Assembly: GCF_014643175.1 (NCBI RefSeq)
Contig: NZ_BMJH01000001.1
Coordinates: 496,001 to 560,000 of the forward strand
DNA from: Hoyosella rhizosphaerae
GTDB lineage: Bacteria > Actinomycetota > Actinomycetes > Mycobacteriales > Mycobacteriaceae
Direction: 5' to 3'
Length of the DNA: 64,000 bases
The notes beneath the pieces were generated by a model. It was not told where the DNA came from. It saw only the letters and a list, made by a program, of their open reading frames with translations, and did not search any database. Of the stretch, positions 42,802 through 50,548 are shown one piece after another. Each line of letters starts with the position of its first letter. The first letter of the stretch is position 1. The position numbers and the translations under genes were made by a program.

Positions 42802-43620
42802 GTGGACCCTTTTAGTGGTACTGAGACGGCTCATTACGCTGCAATCCTGCACGACCTTGATTGCATCCCCCTGCAGGTTGCTCTGGGGTGCGTGGGCGCG
42901 TCAGAGGCAGACCTCGTTGTGCTTGACGATGCAGGCACAAAAGTATGCCCCGCCTTCCAGTTCGAATCCGATTTAGTCAGTCCAGTGGTTGTGTATGCGA
43001 ACCGGCTTCTTGGCGCATCATCAGATCCGTGGCGTGCAGCCGCATGGTGGTGCAGGTCAGCAGAACCTCTTGGTGGGGCAACCCCGGTGGAATGTTTGAA
43101 GGACCAGACTCTCACTGAGCGGAAGGTCACGGAAACGATCGCGTGGCATCGCCGGATGCAACATGTGCTGCGGGAAGCGTTGACCGGGCAGGCTGTCGTT
43201 GATGATGATGTGCCGTGGGATCAGTTTATTCGCGCCCGGGTGGAGAAAGTGGATGCAGCAGTCGAGACGCATATTTTGCGCAACGACATGCTTACCTTGC
43301 CCAGTGCGGCCGAGCGTGCAGGCATCAGTGTCGAGGATTTGACCAACTGCATTAGGTCAGGGGAGCTGATTGCCATTGCGGATGCGGGTGAGCAGGTTGT
43401 TCCTGCTTTTCAGATCAGTGACGATATGCAAAGAAACGAACTGGTGCGGACGATCAACGGGTTGTTGGACGTTGCGCGATCACCTTGGGCAGCTGCATCA
43501 TGGTGGACTCAGCCCAGCGCCTACCTAGAAAAGGAACTCAACCCTGTGCAGCTCCTTGACGCGGGTAAACACGAACTCCTCATGCAGCTCGTCGACGCTG
43601 AAATCAATTGTGAAGTGTAG
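42802..43620 (+). CDS. Protein with two MbcA/ParS-like antitoxin C-terminal domains
   Basis: The 272-residue protein has two copies of a toxin-binding-like domain. The first (about residues 37-105) has 'KVCPAFQFESDLVSPVVVYA' and then 'DPWRAAAWWCRSAEPLGGATP'. The second (about 195-270) has 'QVVPAFQISDDMQRNELV', then 'SPWAAASWWTQPS'. The fold resembles the C-terminal part of Xre/MbcA/ParS antitoxins (P-x-F-Q, then P-W-x-x-A-x-W), which binds RES toxins. No RES-like protein is in the window, so a chromosomal orphan or a different partner must be assumed. ATG-like GTG 42802 follows GGAAGGGA at 42788-42795. Confidence 0.6.
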   Translation: MDPFSGTETAHYAAILHDLDCIPLQVALGCVGASEADLVVLDDAGTKVCPAFQFESDLVSPVVVYANRLLGASSDPWRAAAWWCRSAEPLGGATPVECLKDQTLTERKVTETIAWHRRMQHVLREALTGQAVVDDDVPWDQFIRARVEKVDAAVETHILRNDMLTLPSAAERAGISVEDLTNCIRSGELIAIADAGEQVVPAFQISDDMQRNELVRTINGLLDVARSPWAAASWWTQPSAYLEKELNPVQLLDAGKHELLMQLVDAEINCEV

Positions 43621-43916
43621 TAGAGCAATCCCCGGGGGCGTCTCTTCCATCTAGATATCTGCGCTCGTTTTTCCTGCCGTCCCACGGTGGGGGCGTTCAC
43701 CCGTCGCGCGACCTAAACAGCTGTAAATAATCTCGTGAGCTGCGCCGATGAGATGTCCCGGCGCCGGTGTGCACAGGATAAGAGTGACTCTCCGATCAAC
43801 ATTCCGTTCTTGCGATGAGAAGCAACACGAACGTCCTCTGAATGTCGAGGAAGACATCCACCAAAGATTGATGAATGTTGCAATCAATGCGTTCATAACG
43901 AACATGGAGGAAGCAT

Positions 43917-44552
43917 ATGGAATCACATAGCTCATCTCATCGCCCTCCAATTCGGGTTAATGGGAATCGGACTCGTATCCGGTCTGCTTTCGCTCCCGTC
44001 ATGAGTCCGCGCCTTCGGCTCGTGCGGGACAGGGATACGGCTCGCAAGGCTCTGGAGATTCAGGAACGGCTTCTGGGGCTGATTCAGCAGCTGCTCGAAA
44101 GGAGCGACCGCCATCTTCCATATACGGACTCTCGTCCAGAAGGATACGAAGAGGCTCTGGCTAAAGGAGAGCAGTACATTCGTGATCACCTAGAAACAGT
44201 AAAGTCCGGCCAGGCAGGTAAATTGATCTCACCGACCTCGGGATCTGGCGGCAGATCAGCCATTAAGAATCTTCGAGATGCCGGTAAACTCATCGGTCTT
44301 CCCGTTGGGAAGCGCCCTGATTACCTGTATCCGGTCTTTCAATTCGATGTTGCTCAGTGCCGCGTTCGCCCTGTTGTCGCCTATACGAATCAACTCATCA
44401 TGGCGAACGAGGATCCATACGGTTCAGCGACCTGGTGGATCACGCCGACAGATCTCCTTGACGGGGTGAGTCCACTCGACGCACTTAATGCAGGAGAGCT
44501 AACCGAGTCCCTGGTGGACGCCGTAATCCGCTTCTCTCAGCAGGGCATGTGA
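43917..44552 (+). CDS. Protein with MbcA/ParS-like C-terminal domain, copy 1 of a duplicated module
   Basis: The 211-residue protein ends (about residues 130-211) with 'YPVFQFDVAQCRVRPVVAYT', 'DPYGSATWWITPTDLLDGVS' and the tail 'GELTESLVDAVIRFSQQGM', the same domain as in the genes at 42802 and 44818. The N-terminal 90 residues are basic and coiled-coil-like; the middle holds a short HTH-like 'KNLRDAGKLIGLP'. ATG 43917 follows GGAGGA five bases upstream. The downstream 168 bases are nearly the same as those after the gene at 44818. No toxin gene was recognised. Confidence 0.6.
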   Translation: MESHSSSHRPPIRVNGNRTRIRSAFAPVMSPRLRLVRDRDTARKALEIQERLLGLIQQLLERSDRHLPYTDSRPEGYEEALAKGEQYIRDHLETVKSGQAGKLISPTSGSGGRSAIKNLRDAGKLIGLPVGKRPDYLYPVFQFDVAQCRVRPVVAYTNQLIMANEDPYGSATWWITPTDLLDGVSPLDALNAGELTESLVDAVIRFSQQGM

Positions 44553-44705
44553 ATGGCGGCGCCATGACACGTCGAACTCAAAGACTTGAGCGGAATCGAA
44601 GACGCGAATGTGCTGCAGACGGGAATGCTGCTTCGTTGCGTTTCAGGGTAACGGTCAGGCATTCCCCTCGAGGAACTGCAACTCCTAGTCGACGAGAAAG
44701 AGCAC
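44538..44705. repeat. 168-bp direct repeat, copy A
   Basis: This stretch starts in the last codons of the gene at 43917 and matches 45199-45366 with about nine differences. It lies behind each of the two paralogous genes, so the unit of duplication was gene plus downstream DNA. One frame reads 'HVELKDLSGIEDANVLQTG' in both copies but has no start. Confidence 0.8.
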
Positions 44706-44817
44706 TTACTTTCGCTGTTGAGGCCGGTCGCGTCGTCTCTGCTTTTCATATCCTGGCCAGTTGTTTTCCCCGCATGGGCCAACGCAACCGATGAGACGGT
44801 CTGCGTAGAATTCGCCC

Positions 44818-45213
44818 ATGACGAAGCTTACGGATGATGCTTACCGCAAGGCTATCGAGAAGGGCGAACGGTTTATCCTGCAGGCCCTGCCGTGTATGTC
44901 TCTCCGCGATGTAGTGGAACAACTCGGCATATCCGACAAGGAACTGGTCCGAACGGCCATCATCCTCGAAGACAACAGTGAAAGAGTGTGCCCCTCATTC
45001 CAATTCGACTTGGTAAACCGGCGCGTTCACCCGGTAGTGGGCTATGCGAATCAAATCCTTAGTTCAGTGTCGGATCAGTTCGATACAGCGGCTTGGTGGA
45101 TAACATCGACCGATACAATTGATGGCTCGACTCCACTCGATCTCCTTGACAAGGGAGAGCTTACTGAGGACCTCGTAGATACCGTGATCCATTTCTCCCA
45201 GCAGGGAATGTGA
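44818..45213 (+). CDS. Protein with MbcA/ParS-like domain, copy 2 of a duplicated module
   Basis: The 131-residue protein lacks the long basic N-terminus of copy 1. It has 'RDVVEQLGISDKELVRTAII' (HTH-like, about residues 30-50), then 'CPSFQFDLVNRRVHPVVGYA', 'DQFDTAAWWITSTDTIDGST' and 'GELTEDLVDTVIHFSQQGM'. It is a shorter paralogue of the gene at 43917. ATG 44818 is preceded by only a weak site. The upstream 110 bases and the downstream 168-bp repeat suggest it came from a tandem duplication. No toxin gene was recognised. Confidence 0.6.
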   Translation: MTKLTDDAYRKAIEKGERFILQALPCMSLRDVVEQLGISDKELVRTAIILEDNSERVCPSFQFDLVNRRVHPVVGYANQILSSVSDQFDTAAWWITSTDTIDGSTPLDLLDKGELTEDLVDTVIHFSQQGM

Positions 45214-45366
45214 ATGACGGTGCCATAACACGTCGAACTCAAAGACTTGAGCGGAATCGAAGACGCGAATGTGCTGCAGACGGGAATGCTGCTTCGTTGT
45301 GTGTCAGGATAACGGTCAGGCATTCCCCTCGAGGAACTGCAACTCCTAGTCGACGAGAAAGAGCAC
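45199..45366. repeat. 168-bp direct repeat, copy B
   Basis: Second copy of the repeat at 44538-44705, here starting in the last codons of the gene at 44818 and running to the P450 fragment. Differences include TGA to TAA near the start of the repeat and several third-position-like changes. Confidence 0.8.
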
Positions 45367-45378
45367 ATGTATTGACCG

Positions 45379-45666
45379 ATGCAGGGGCGATCAACAGAAT
45401 TGTTCGGCGAGGACGCTCACGAATTCAACCCGAAGCGCTTCGATGATGCTGCCCAGCGGCGGGCGTTGGCGACGAATGTTAAGCCTTTCGGTACAGGGGT
45501 TCGCGCATGCCTGGGCCGGGCATTAGCGACACAGGAATTGGTCATTGCTATGTCTGCGCTTATCCGTGACTACCGGTTCAGTGACCCCTCCGGATTAATC
45601 ATGCGCGACACTTTGGGGCTGCGTCCGCAGAGCGAAACTCTTGATGTCGTCCGAGAGCGTTCGTGA
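45379..45666 (+). pseudogene. Cytochrome P450 C-terminal fragment
   Basis: The 95-codon frame holds the P450 end: 'FGEDAHEFNPKRFDD' (the meander F-x-P-x-R-F), then the heme-binding loop 'KPFGTGVRACLGRALATQEL' with the Cys ligand, then the last strand. The spacing is like that of BM3-type P450s. The first 300 or so residues are missing, and the join falls right behind the 168-bp repeat, so the gene was cut by the duplication or by another rearrangement. It cannot be an active enzyme. Confidence 0.8.
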
Positions 45667-45835
45667 CAATTTCACTATTCGATAAAGCCGATCTGCTGTC
45701 GCATGCAGCAACTACTAAGCACTGGTGAACGCGTTTTACTCTAAACTGGGAGCATCTCAGTCATCAATCGCAAATGTAGTCGTCAACGAGATGGGTTTCT
45801 GTGGTGAGTGAAGCGGTCGAACAGCGAGCAGTCAG

Positions 45836-46087
45836 ATGACCGTTAAGGTTCGCGCCTCGATCCATATAAAGGGTTACGCGTTAGCGCTCCTAGCCATGGT
45901 GGTAACAGTCAGCTTGATGGCAATGGTTTTGGAATTTCTTGGGCTTCGAGAAACTACTCCCAGTTGGGTGTACGTACTTGTAGCTGTCCCCGTGATCAGT
46001 TTCGTCAAAGCTGCCTACACCTCGATTAAGTTTGCACAGATCAGCGAGCTTGAGCGGCTGGAGAAGCTTGAGATGATTGACCCATAG
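45836..46087 (+). CDS. Small membrane protein with two TM segments
   Basis: The 83-residue protein has TM segments at about residues 13-35 and 42-60 and an acidic, helical tail (ISELERLEKLE). ATG 45836; no strong ribosome site. No family recognised. It stands alone. Confidence 0.5.
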   Translation: MTVKVRASIHIKGYALALLAMVVTVSLMAMVLEFLGLRETTPSWVYVLVAVPVISFVKAAYTSIKFAQISELERLEKLEMIDP

Positions 46088-46313
46088 TGGTGTTGGAACC
46101 CCGCTAGACAAGCTCCAGACCCACCCGCCTACCCCCAATTTTCGCGTCCGCAGTCGGTTTGAACGGCGCTTGCACCACAACGCTGTGGAATTCCTTAATA
46201 GTGGAGAACCATCGCCATCACCCAAAGGCGTCGAACGGCGTGGGTGGTGTTGCGTTAACACGATGGGGGCCGCCGATCACGCGTAGATTGTGATGCCACC
46301 GTGCGCCACTGCG

Positions 46314-46946
46314 CTAGACGGATTGTTCTCGATGGCAAGGCCCGCTGAAGATGTCGCTGATACAGCTCGCCAACGTCGCTTTCACGTGAGTAATGGTGGT
46401 GTGCTGCGGGTCTTCGAAGAGTGTCCAGGAAAGGCCACGCACCACGTGGCTCAGGTGCCACGAGACGGCTTCGGCGTCTTCGCCCGGGGCGACTTCGCCG
46501 CACAATTTTCCATTCATGACGGCCTGTGCAATGAGTTTCCGCAAGCGTAATTGCCATCGCCGTGACTCTGCCGCAAACTCGGGTTGCTCGACGGCGAGAC
46601 CCGAAAATGCAAGCATGCAGGATGCTTCGGCGCGACGGTTTTCGTCAAGCGGCAACAACTCACACATGGCTCGATGCAGGATCTGCTCTATCCGTGAATG
46701 CTGCTTCTCCATGTCTGAGACGAGGTCCTCAACGCGCTTCTCGATGTCGATAATGAGTAGGCGGTGCGCGGAGATGAGCAGCGACTCCTTGCGTGGAAAA
46801 TAGTGTTGAACCAATCCGACCGAAATGTTTGCCGCCTCGGCGGTGCGCGAAATCGTCACTGCGGACAAGCCTTTGGCGTCAGTGATCGTCCGTACCGCTT
46901 CATAGATTTGCCGTTGTCGCGCGGCGTGGTCGGCTGATCGTGGCAT
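46314..46946 (-). CDS. TetR-family regulator
   Basis: The 210-residue protein has the TetR HTH at about residues 23-50 ('GLSAVTISRTAEAANISVGLVQHYFPRKESL') and a helical C-terminal ligand domain. ATG 46946 is used since the family homology starts right after it; the frame is open to 47003. It is divergent from the beta-lactamase-like gene at 47030, and an inverted repeat between them (46989-47010) is a likely operator, so it may repress that gene and itself. Confidence 0.8.
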   Translation of the reverse strand: MPRSADHAARQRQIYEAVRTITDAKGLSAVTISRTAEAANISVGLVQHYFPRKESLLISAHRLLIIDIEKRVEDLVSDMEKQHSRIEQILHRAMCELLPLDENRRAEASCMLAFSGLAVEQPEFAAESRRWQLRLRKLIAQAVMNGKLCGEVAPGEDAEAVSWHLSHVVRGLSWTLFEDPQHTTITHVKATLASCISDIFSGPCHREQSV

Positions 46947-46988
46947 CTTCTTACGATACGGCGAGCGCGCGTGATCCACGCCAAACTT

Positions 46989-47010
46989 TAACCATATAGT
47001 CATACGGTTA
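46989..47010. promoter_or_regulatory. Candidate TetR operator (inverted repeat)
   Basis: TAACCATAT (46989-46997), AGTC, ATACGGTTA (47002-47010): the two 9-base arms match at 8 of 9 positions. It lies between the TetR gene and the divergent gene at 47030, about 20 bases before that start. Confidence 0.55.
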
Positions 47011-47029
47011 TTCCGGTAGGGTCTTCACT

Positions 47030-48448
47030 ATGCGCCGCATCGCCCTGCTGTCACTTTTGGCTGCCCTTGTTCTGTCGCCCTTGGGCGTACCCTCCGTGGT
47101 TGCTGACTCGCCGCAAAATCCGCCATCAATGGCTTCACTGACACCAGCACCCGCAAAGGTATTTTTGGTCGGCACTGCCCTGGGCGCGCCGACAACCGAA
47201 GCTTCTGGAGTCATCGACAAGCGCAAAGTCGACGCTGATACGCCTTTTCTCATTGGATCAATATCGAAGGCCTTTACTGCAGTCGCGGTCATGCAATTAG
47301 TCGAAGAGGGGCACCTATTGCTGGATGAGCCACTCGGAAACTCCGTACCGCCGGCACTAGCAGACGTAACCGTCAGGCAGCTGCTGTGGCACACCAGCGG
47401 ACTTACGACTGGCGCGGGACTGACACGGGCTGACGTAGTCGACAACCGTCCTGGTGCCCTCGGCGGCCTAGTGATGTCATTTGATGAAAGTGATGTGAAC
47501 GCGGCTCCCGGTGCAACTTACCAGTACAGCTCGGCCAACTACATGGTTCTCGGGTACTTGGTGGAGGAAGCGACCCAAATGCCCTTCGGGGCGTACCTCG
47601 AAGGGCGAGTTCTAGCCCCGCTAGGTATGACTAACAGTGGGGCGACTTCTGACTCTGCCAAGAAACTTGATGTGAACGCAGGTCATCGGCTGATCTTTGG
47701 GCGCGTTAACAAACTTGAGAGGGGCTATGTATCGAGCGGCGCATCCTACGGATACGTCATTAGCACTGCGGCTGACCTGAATCGATTTGCGCAGTGGCTA
47801 GCAAGTCCGGAGACGACCGATGGTCCTCTCAATGCCGACGCTGTCCGCGAGCTCACGACGCCCGGGCCACGAACATCGACAGGGCAGCACTATGCGATGG
47901 GCTTGCGGGTAGGGAGCCTAGACGGAGAAGGACCCGAGGTTCTCGAACACACCGGAGCCACACCAGGAACCTTTGCCCACTTGGTCATCGTCCCCAGCGA
48001 GAAAACTGCAGTCGTTGTGTTGGCGGATATATATGCGGAAGCGTTGGCGCCTCAGTTGTCTTCTATCGGCTGGAACGCTGTTCGCGAGCACGTCGGCTAC
48101 CCTGTTCGGGCGGCGGGGAAAAGTAGCCTCTTAATGGCTGCGCCGTGGTTGATCGCTGCATTGGCTATTGGTGGCTTCGTCATCGCTCTGTTTGCCGCAC
48201 GCAGGCTATTTCGTGCAGATCTTCGGCGCAAAGCTTTGTCCCGCAATCGATCGCTCATCTTGGCGATCGTCGCAGCACTGATAACTGCAGCGGGTGTACT
48301 TGCGCCTCGATTGTTCGGATTTGGATGGCGTGAGCTGATGTTGTGGGCTCCAGATGTGGGCTTTGCTGCAATCGCGACCACCGGTGCATGGGGGCTATCT
48401 GCGCTCATGTTGCTTGGCTTGGCAGCACTTTCTCGGCCCCGTGCGTGA
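47030..48448 (+). CDS. Class C beta-lactamase-fold serine hydrolase with C-terminal TM part
   Basis: The 472-residue protein has a signal peptide (residues 1-25), the SxxK motif Ser77-Ile-Ser-Lys80 ('LIGSISKAFTAVAVMQLVE'), Tyr-Ser-Ser at 166-168 in place of the usual Tyr-x-Asn, and a late His-Thr-Gly ('EHTGATPG' near residue 305) in place of Lys-Thr-Gly. After about residue 365 follow three TM segments (about 365-385, 407-425 and 440-465). The arrangement is seen in DD-peptidase-like or esterase-like membrane proteins. Substrate unknown. ATG 47030 has GGTAGGG upstream. It is divergent from a TetR gene. Confidence 0.8.
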   Translation: MRRIALLSLLAALVLSPLGVPSVVADSPQNPPSMASLTPAPAKVFLVGTALGAPTTEASGVIDKRKVDADTPFLIGSISKAFTAVAVMQLVEEGHLLLDEPLGNSVPPALADVTVRQLLWHTSGLTTGAGLTRADVVDNRPGALGGLVMSFDESDVNAAPGATYQYSSANYMVLGYLVEEATQMPFGAYLEGRVLAPLGMTNSGATSDSAKKLDVNAGHRLIFGRVNKLERGYVSSGASYGYVISTAADLNRFAQWLASPETTDGPLNADAVRELTTPGPRTSTGQHYAMGLRVGSLDGEGPEVLEHTGATPGTFAHLVIVPSEKTAVVVLADIYAEALAPQLSSIGWNAVREHVGYPVRAAGKSSLLMAAPWLIAALAIGGFVIALFAARRLFRADLRRKALSRNRSLILAIVAALITAAGVLAPRLFGFGWRELMLWAPDVGFAAIATTGAWGLSALMLLGLAALSRPRA

Positions 48449-48803
48449 AAGTGGGAGAGTCGCGCGGCAAGCATCTGCGGGACCGGTGGGCGGCTGCACT
48501 AACTAACTCCGTGATGAGCAAAAGCAGGCCACGGAGGTTTCGATCTCCTTGAGGTAATGCGGAGGGTGCGGGGAAATATTAGCCGATCATTTACACGGCT
48601 TACCCATGAATGTTTCCCTGCGCGATGTCGAACCCGACCGTGGAGAAGTTGCACAGTTGCCCTGCGCTATTCTCGCCGTCAGAGTCTACGCTCGGCTTCC
48701 AGACAATCCTTTTTCGAATACGCCCTCAAACAGGAGCGTTCTTGTTATTGAACTGTTTCCGCAAGTAAGTCGATAAATTTGGTCAGCAGATAGCGTTTCG
48801 TCT
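48449..48803. other. Gap with no convincing gene
   Basis: About 355 bases. Short frames on both strands, none with a family; presumably the control region of the gene at 48804. Confidence 0.4.
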
Positions 48804-49796
48804 GTGACTAAAGTAGCTCGTGTTGGCGCGATGGGGCTCGTAGTGATGTCGGCTGCCGCCGGTCTTATGGTTGTTGGCGCCGCATCTTCGTCGACGCCGA
48901 GCGGCACGGTGAGTGTGATCAACACAGCGACGACCGCTGATGTCATCACGTTCTACAATTCCGCGCAAAGTAAGTTCGCGAGGCACGATGCCGTCGGAGG
49001 ACTTGCAGACATTAAACGCGCACTGACGATTGATACTACTGATGTAGATTCCTTGCAGTTGCAAGTTATCTGGGCGGAACAGGTTGACGATACGGTCACG
49101 CGTGACGCCGCGCTGAGAACGCTCGACACTGTTGATCCGTCGGCTGCGCAGACGGCCCGCAACGTGATCGCGGGGGTGGACGCCGCCGCCCAGATTGTGC
49201 CATCGACCGACCCCGTTGAAGCAGCTTCGGTGCCCGTTGCGATCGTCATTCTCGGACATGGTCTCCGCCCTGACGGTTCCATGCAACCCGAGCTAGTCAA
49301 ACGTCTCACCGCCGGGCTCGCACAGGCGATCACCACGCCCAACGCGCCAATCGTTGTCACTGGGGGTTCGCCACAGCAGGGGATTACCGAAGCTGCGGCG
49401 ATGACACAATGGCTGGTCGAACACGGCGTACCCCGATCAAGGATCCTCGTGGAGGATCAGTCCGTTTCGACGGTCGCGAACGCCCAAAACACCACCAAAC
49501 TACTGTCCCAACAAGGCATCTCAGAGGTCATCTTGGTGACCTCCCCGAGCCACGTACGCCGAGCGGCGGCGAACTTTGCGGCAACAGGTACCAGATTCGT
49601 TGGCACTGTCACCACGGACACGGACCTCGACAAGTTCCTTGTGCCGTACACCAAGGCGCAGCACGCCGGTATTCGGCTTGAAGCGACTCGCGCTGCCGGT
49701 ATCCCAGCGACGAAGAAGCACAGCACGGACGTCATCAGCGATCTGCTCGGGTCGGTCATGCGGTTCAGGGGTTCGCTCGACGGGCTGGGAAGTTAG
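48804..49796 (+). CDS. Exported YdcF/SanA-like (DUF218) protein
   Basis: The 330-residue protein has a signal peptide or TM anchor (about residues 8-27), a helical spacer to about residue 130, and a DUF218 domain from about residue 145. That domain has 'AIVILGHGLRPDGSM', 'IVVTGGSPQQGITEAAAM', 'RILVEDQSVSTVANAQNT' and 'VILVTSPSHVRRA', the full motif series of the YdcF/SanA/ElyC family. The family is linked to envelope integrity; its reaction is not known. The start GTG 48804 has GCAGATAG upstream. It stands alone. Confidence 0.8.
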   Translation: MTKVARVGAMGLVVMSAAAGLMVVGAASSSTPSGTVSVINTATTADVITFYNSAQSKFARHDAVGGLADIKRALTIDTTDVDSLQLQVIWAEQVDDTVTRDAALRTLDTVDPSAAQTARNVIAGVDAAAQIVPSTDPVEAASVPVAIVILGHGLRPDGSMQPELVKRLTAGLAQAITTPNAPIVVTGGSPQQGITEAAAMTQWLVEHGVPRSRILVEDQSVSTVANAQNTTKLLSQQGISEVILVTSPSHVRRAAANFAATGTRFVGTVTTDTDLDKFLVPYTKAQHAGIRLEATRAAGIPATKKHSTDVISDLLGSVMRFRGSLDGLGS

Positions 49797-49829
49797 GCCC
49801 CCGTCCCCGCGCGGCACTTGGTGCTGACC

Positions 49830-50477
49830 TTAGCTGCTGAACCATGTCTGCGATGAGGTATCTGCGTCTGGTGCTTTGTCGCCGAGGCCGATGATGAGGT
49901 TGCGCATCATGGGTTGTAGGACGTTGCGAACTCCGGCGCTTGGTGGTGTGTAGTAGCCCGCTAGTTCGAGGACTGTGTATCCGTGGAGAGTGGTCCAGAT
50001 TTGGGCGGCGACGGCGACGGGGGGTTTCTTGTCGAGCCGTCCGGCTTCGATGGCGCGTTCCGCAGCGTTGACAATGTAGTCAAAGGTGTAGCGCCCGGTG
50101 TGCAGGATTTCTTCGCCGGTGCCTCGGTAGCCGCCTAGTGATGCGGAGCCGAACATGACGACATACAGTTCGGGGTTTTTGCGAGCGTTGGTGATGTAGG
50201 CGTCGAAGATTCCGCCTAGGTCCGCGATGGGATCGTCGGTCTGTGGGACCTGCGCGAATGCTTGTTCGAGGCGAACGAATCCTTCGTCGACTACGGCTTT
50301 GACGAGGTCGGGCATGGAGCCGAATTGGCTGTAGAGGGCCATGGTCGATGTGCCAGCTTCGGCGGCGACTTTTCGGGTGGACAGTCCGCTTGGTCCTTCG
50401 GCTGCCAGTAGGCGGGCTGCGCTTTCGAGGAGTCGCAGACGCATCGGCGATTCGTTCCGGCGCACAGTCATAACCAT
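49830..50477 (-). CDS. TetR-family regulator of the monooxygenase locus
   Basis: The 215-residue protein has the TetR HTH at about residues 26-53 ('GPSGLSTRKVAAEAGTSTMALYSQFGSMPDLV') and a C-terminal domain with 'LYVVMFGSASLG' and 'WTTLHGYTVLELAGYY', like the TetR_C group with a W-x-x-L-H-G motif. It is divergent from the flavoprotein gene at 50549 and has a 13-bp palindrome in the gap; it probably represses that operon in the absence of an unknown substrate. ATG 50477, with a second ATG at 50471. Confidence 0.85.
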   Translation of the reverse strand: MVMTVRRNESPMRLRLLESAARLLAAEGPSGLSTRKVAAEAGTSTMALYSQFGSMPDLVKAVVDEGFVRLEQAFAQVPQTDDPIADLGGIFDAYITNARKNPELYVVMFGSASLGGYRGTGEEILHTGRYTFDYIVNAAERAIEAGRLDKKPPVAVAAQIWTTLHGYTVLELAGYYTPPSAGVRNVLQPMMRNLIIGLGDKAPDADTSSQTWFSS

Positions 50478-50508
50478 GTACTTATCACACCCACTCGTTT
50501 ACACTGCT

Positions 50509-50521
50509 ATAACACTGTTAT
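50509..50521. promoter_or_regulatory. Candidate TetR operator (13-bp palindrome)
   Basis: ATAACACTGTTAT is a perfect 13-base palindrome centred at 50515, in the 71-base gap between the TetR gene and the flavoprotein gene and next to repeated CACTG/CACTGTG pieces. Confidence 0.55.
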
Positions 50522-50548
50522 TCACTGTGCAATCGGAAAGGGCGTGCA

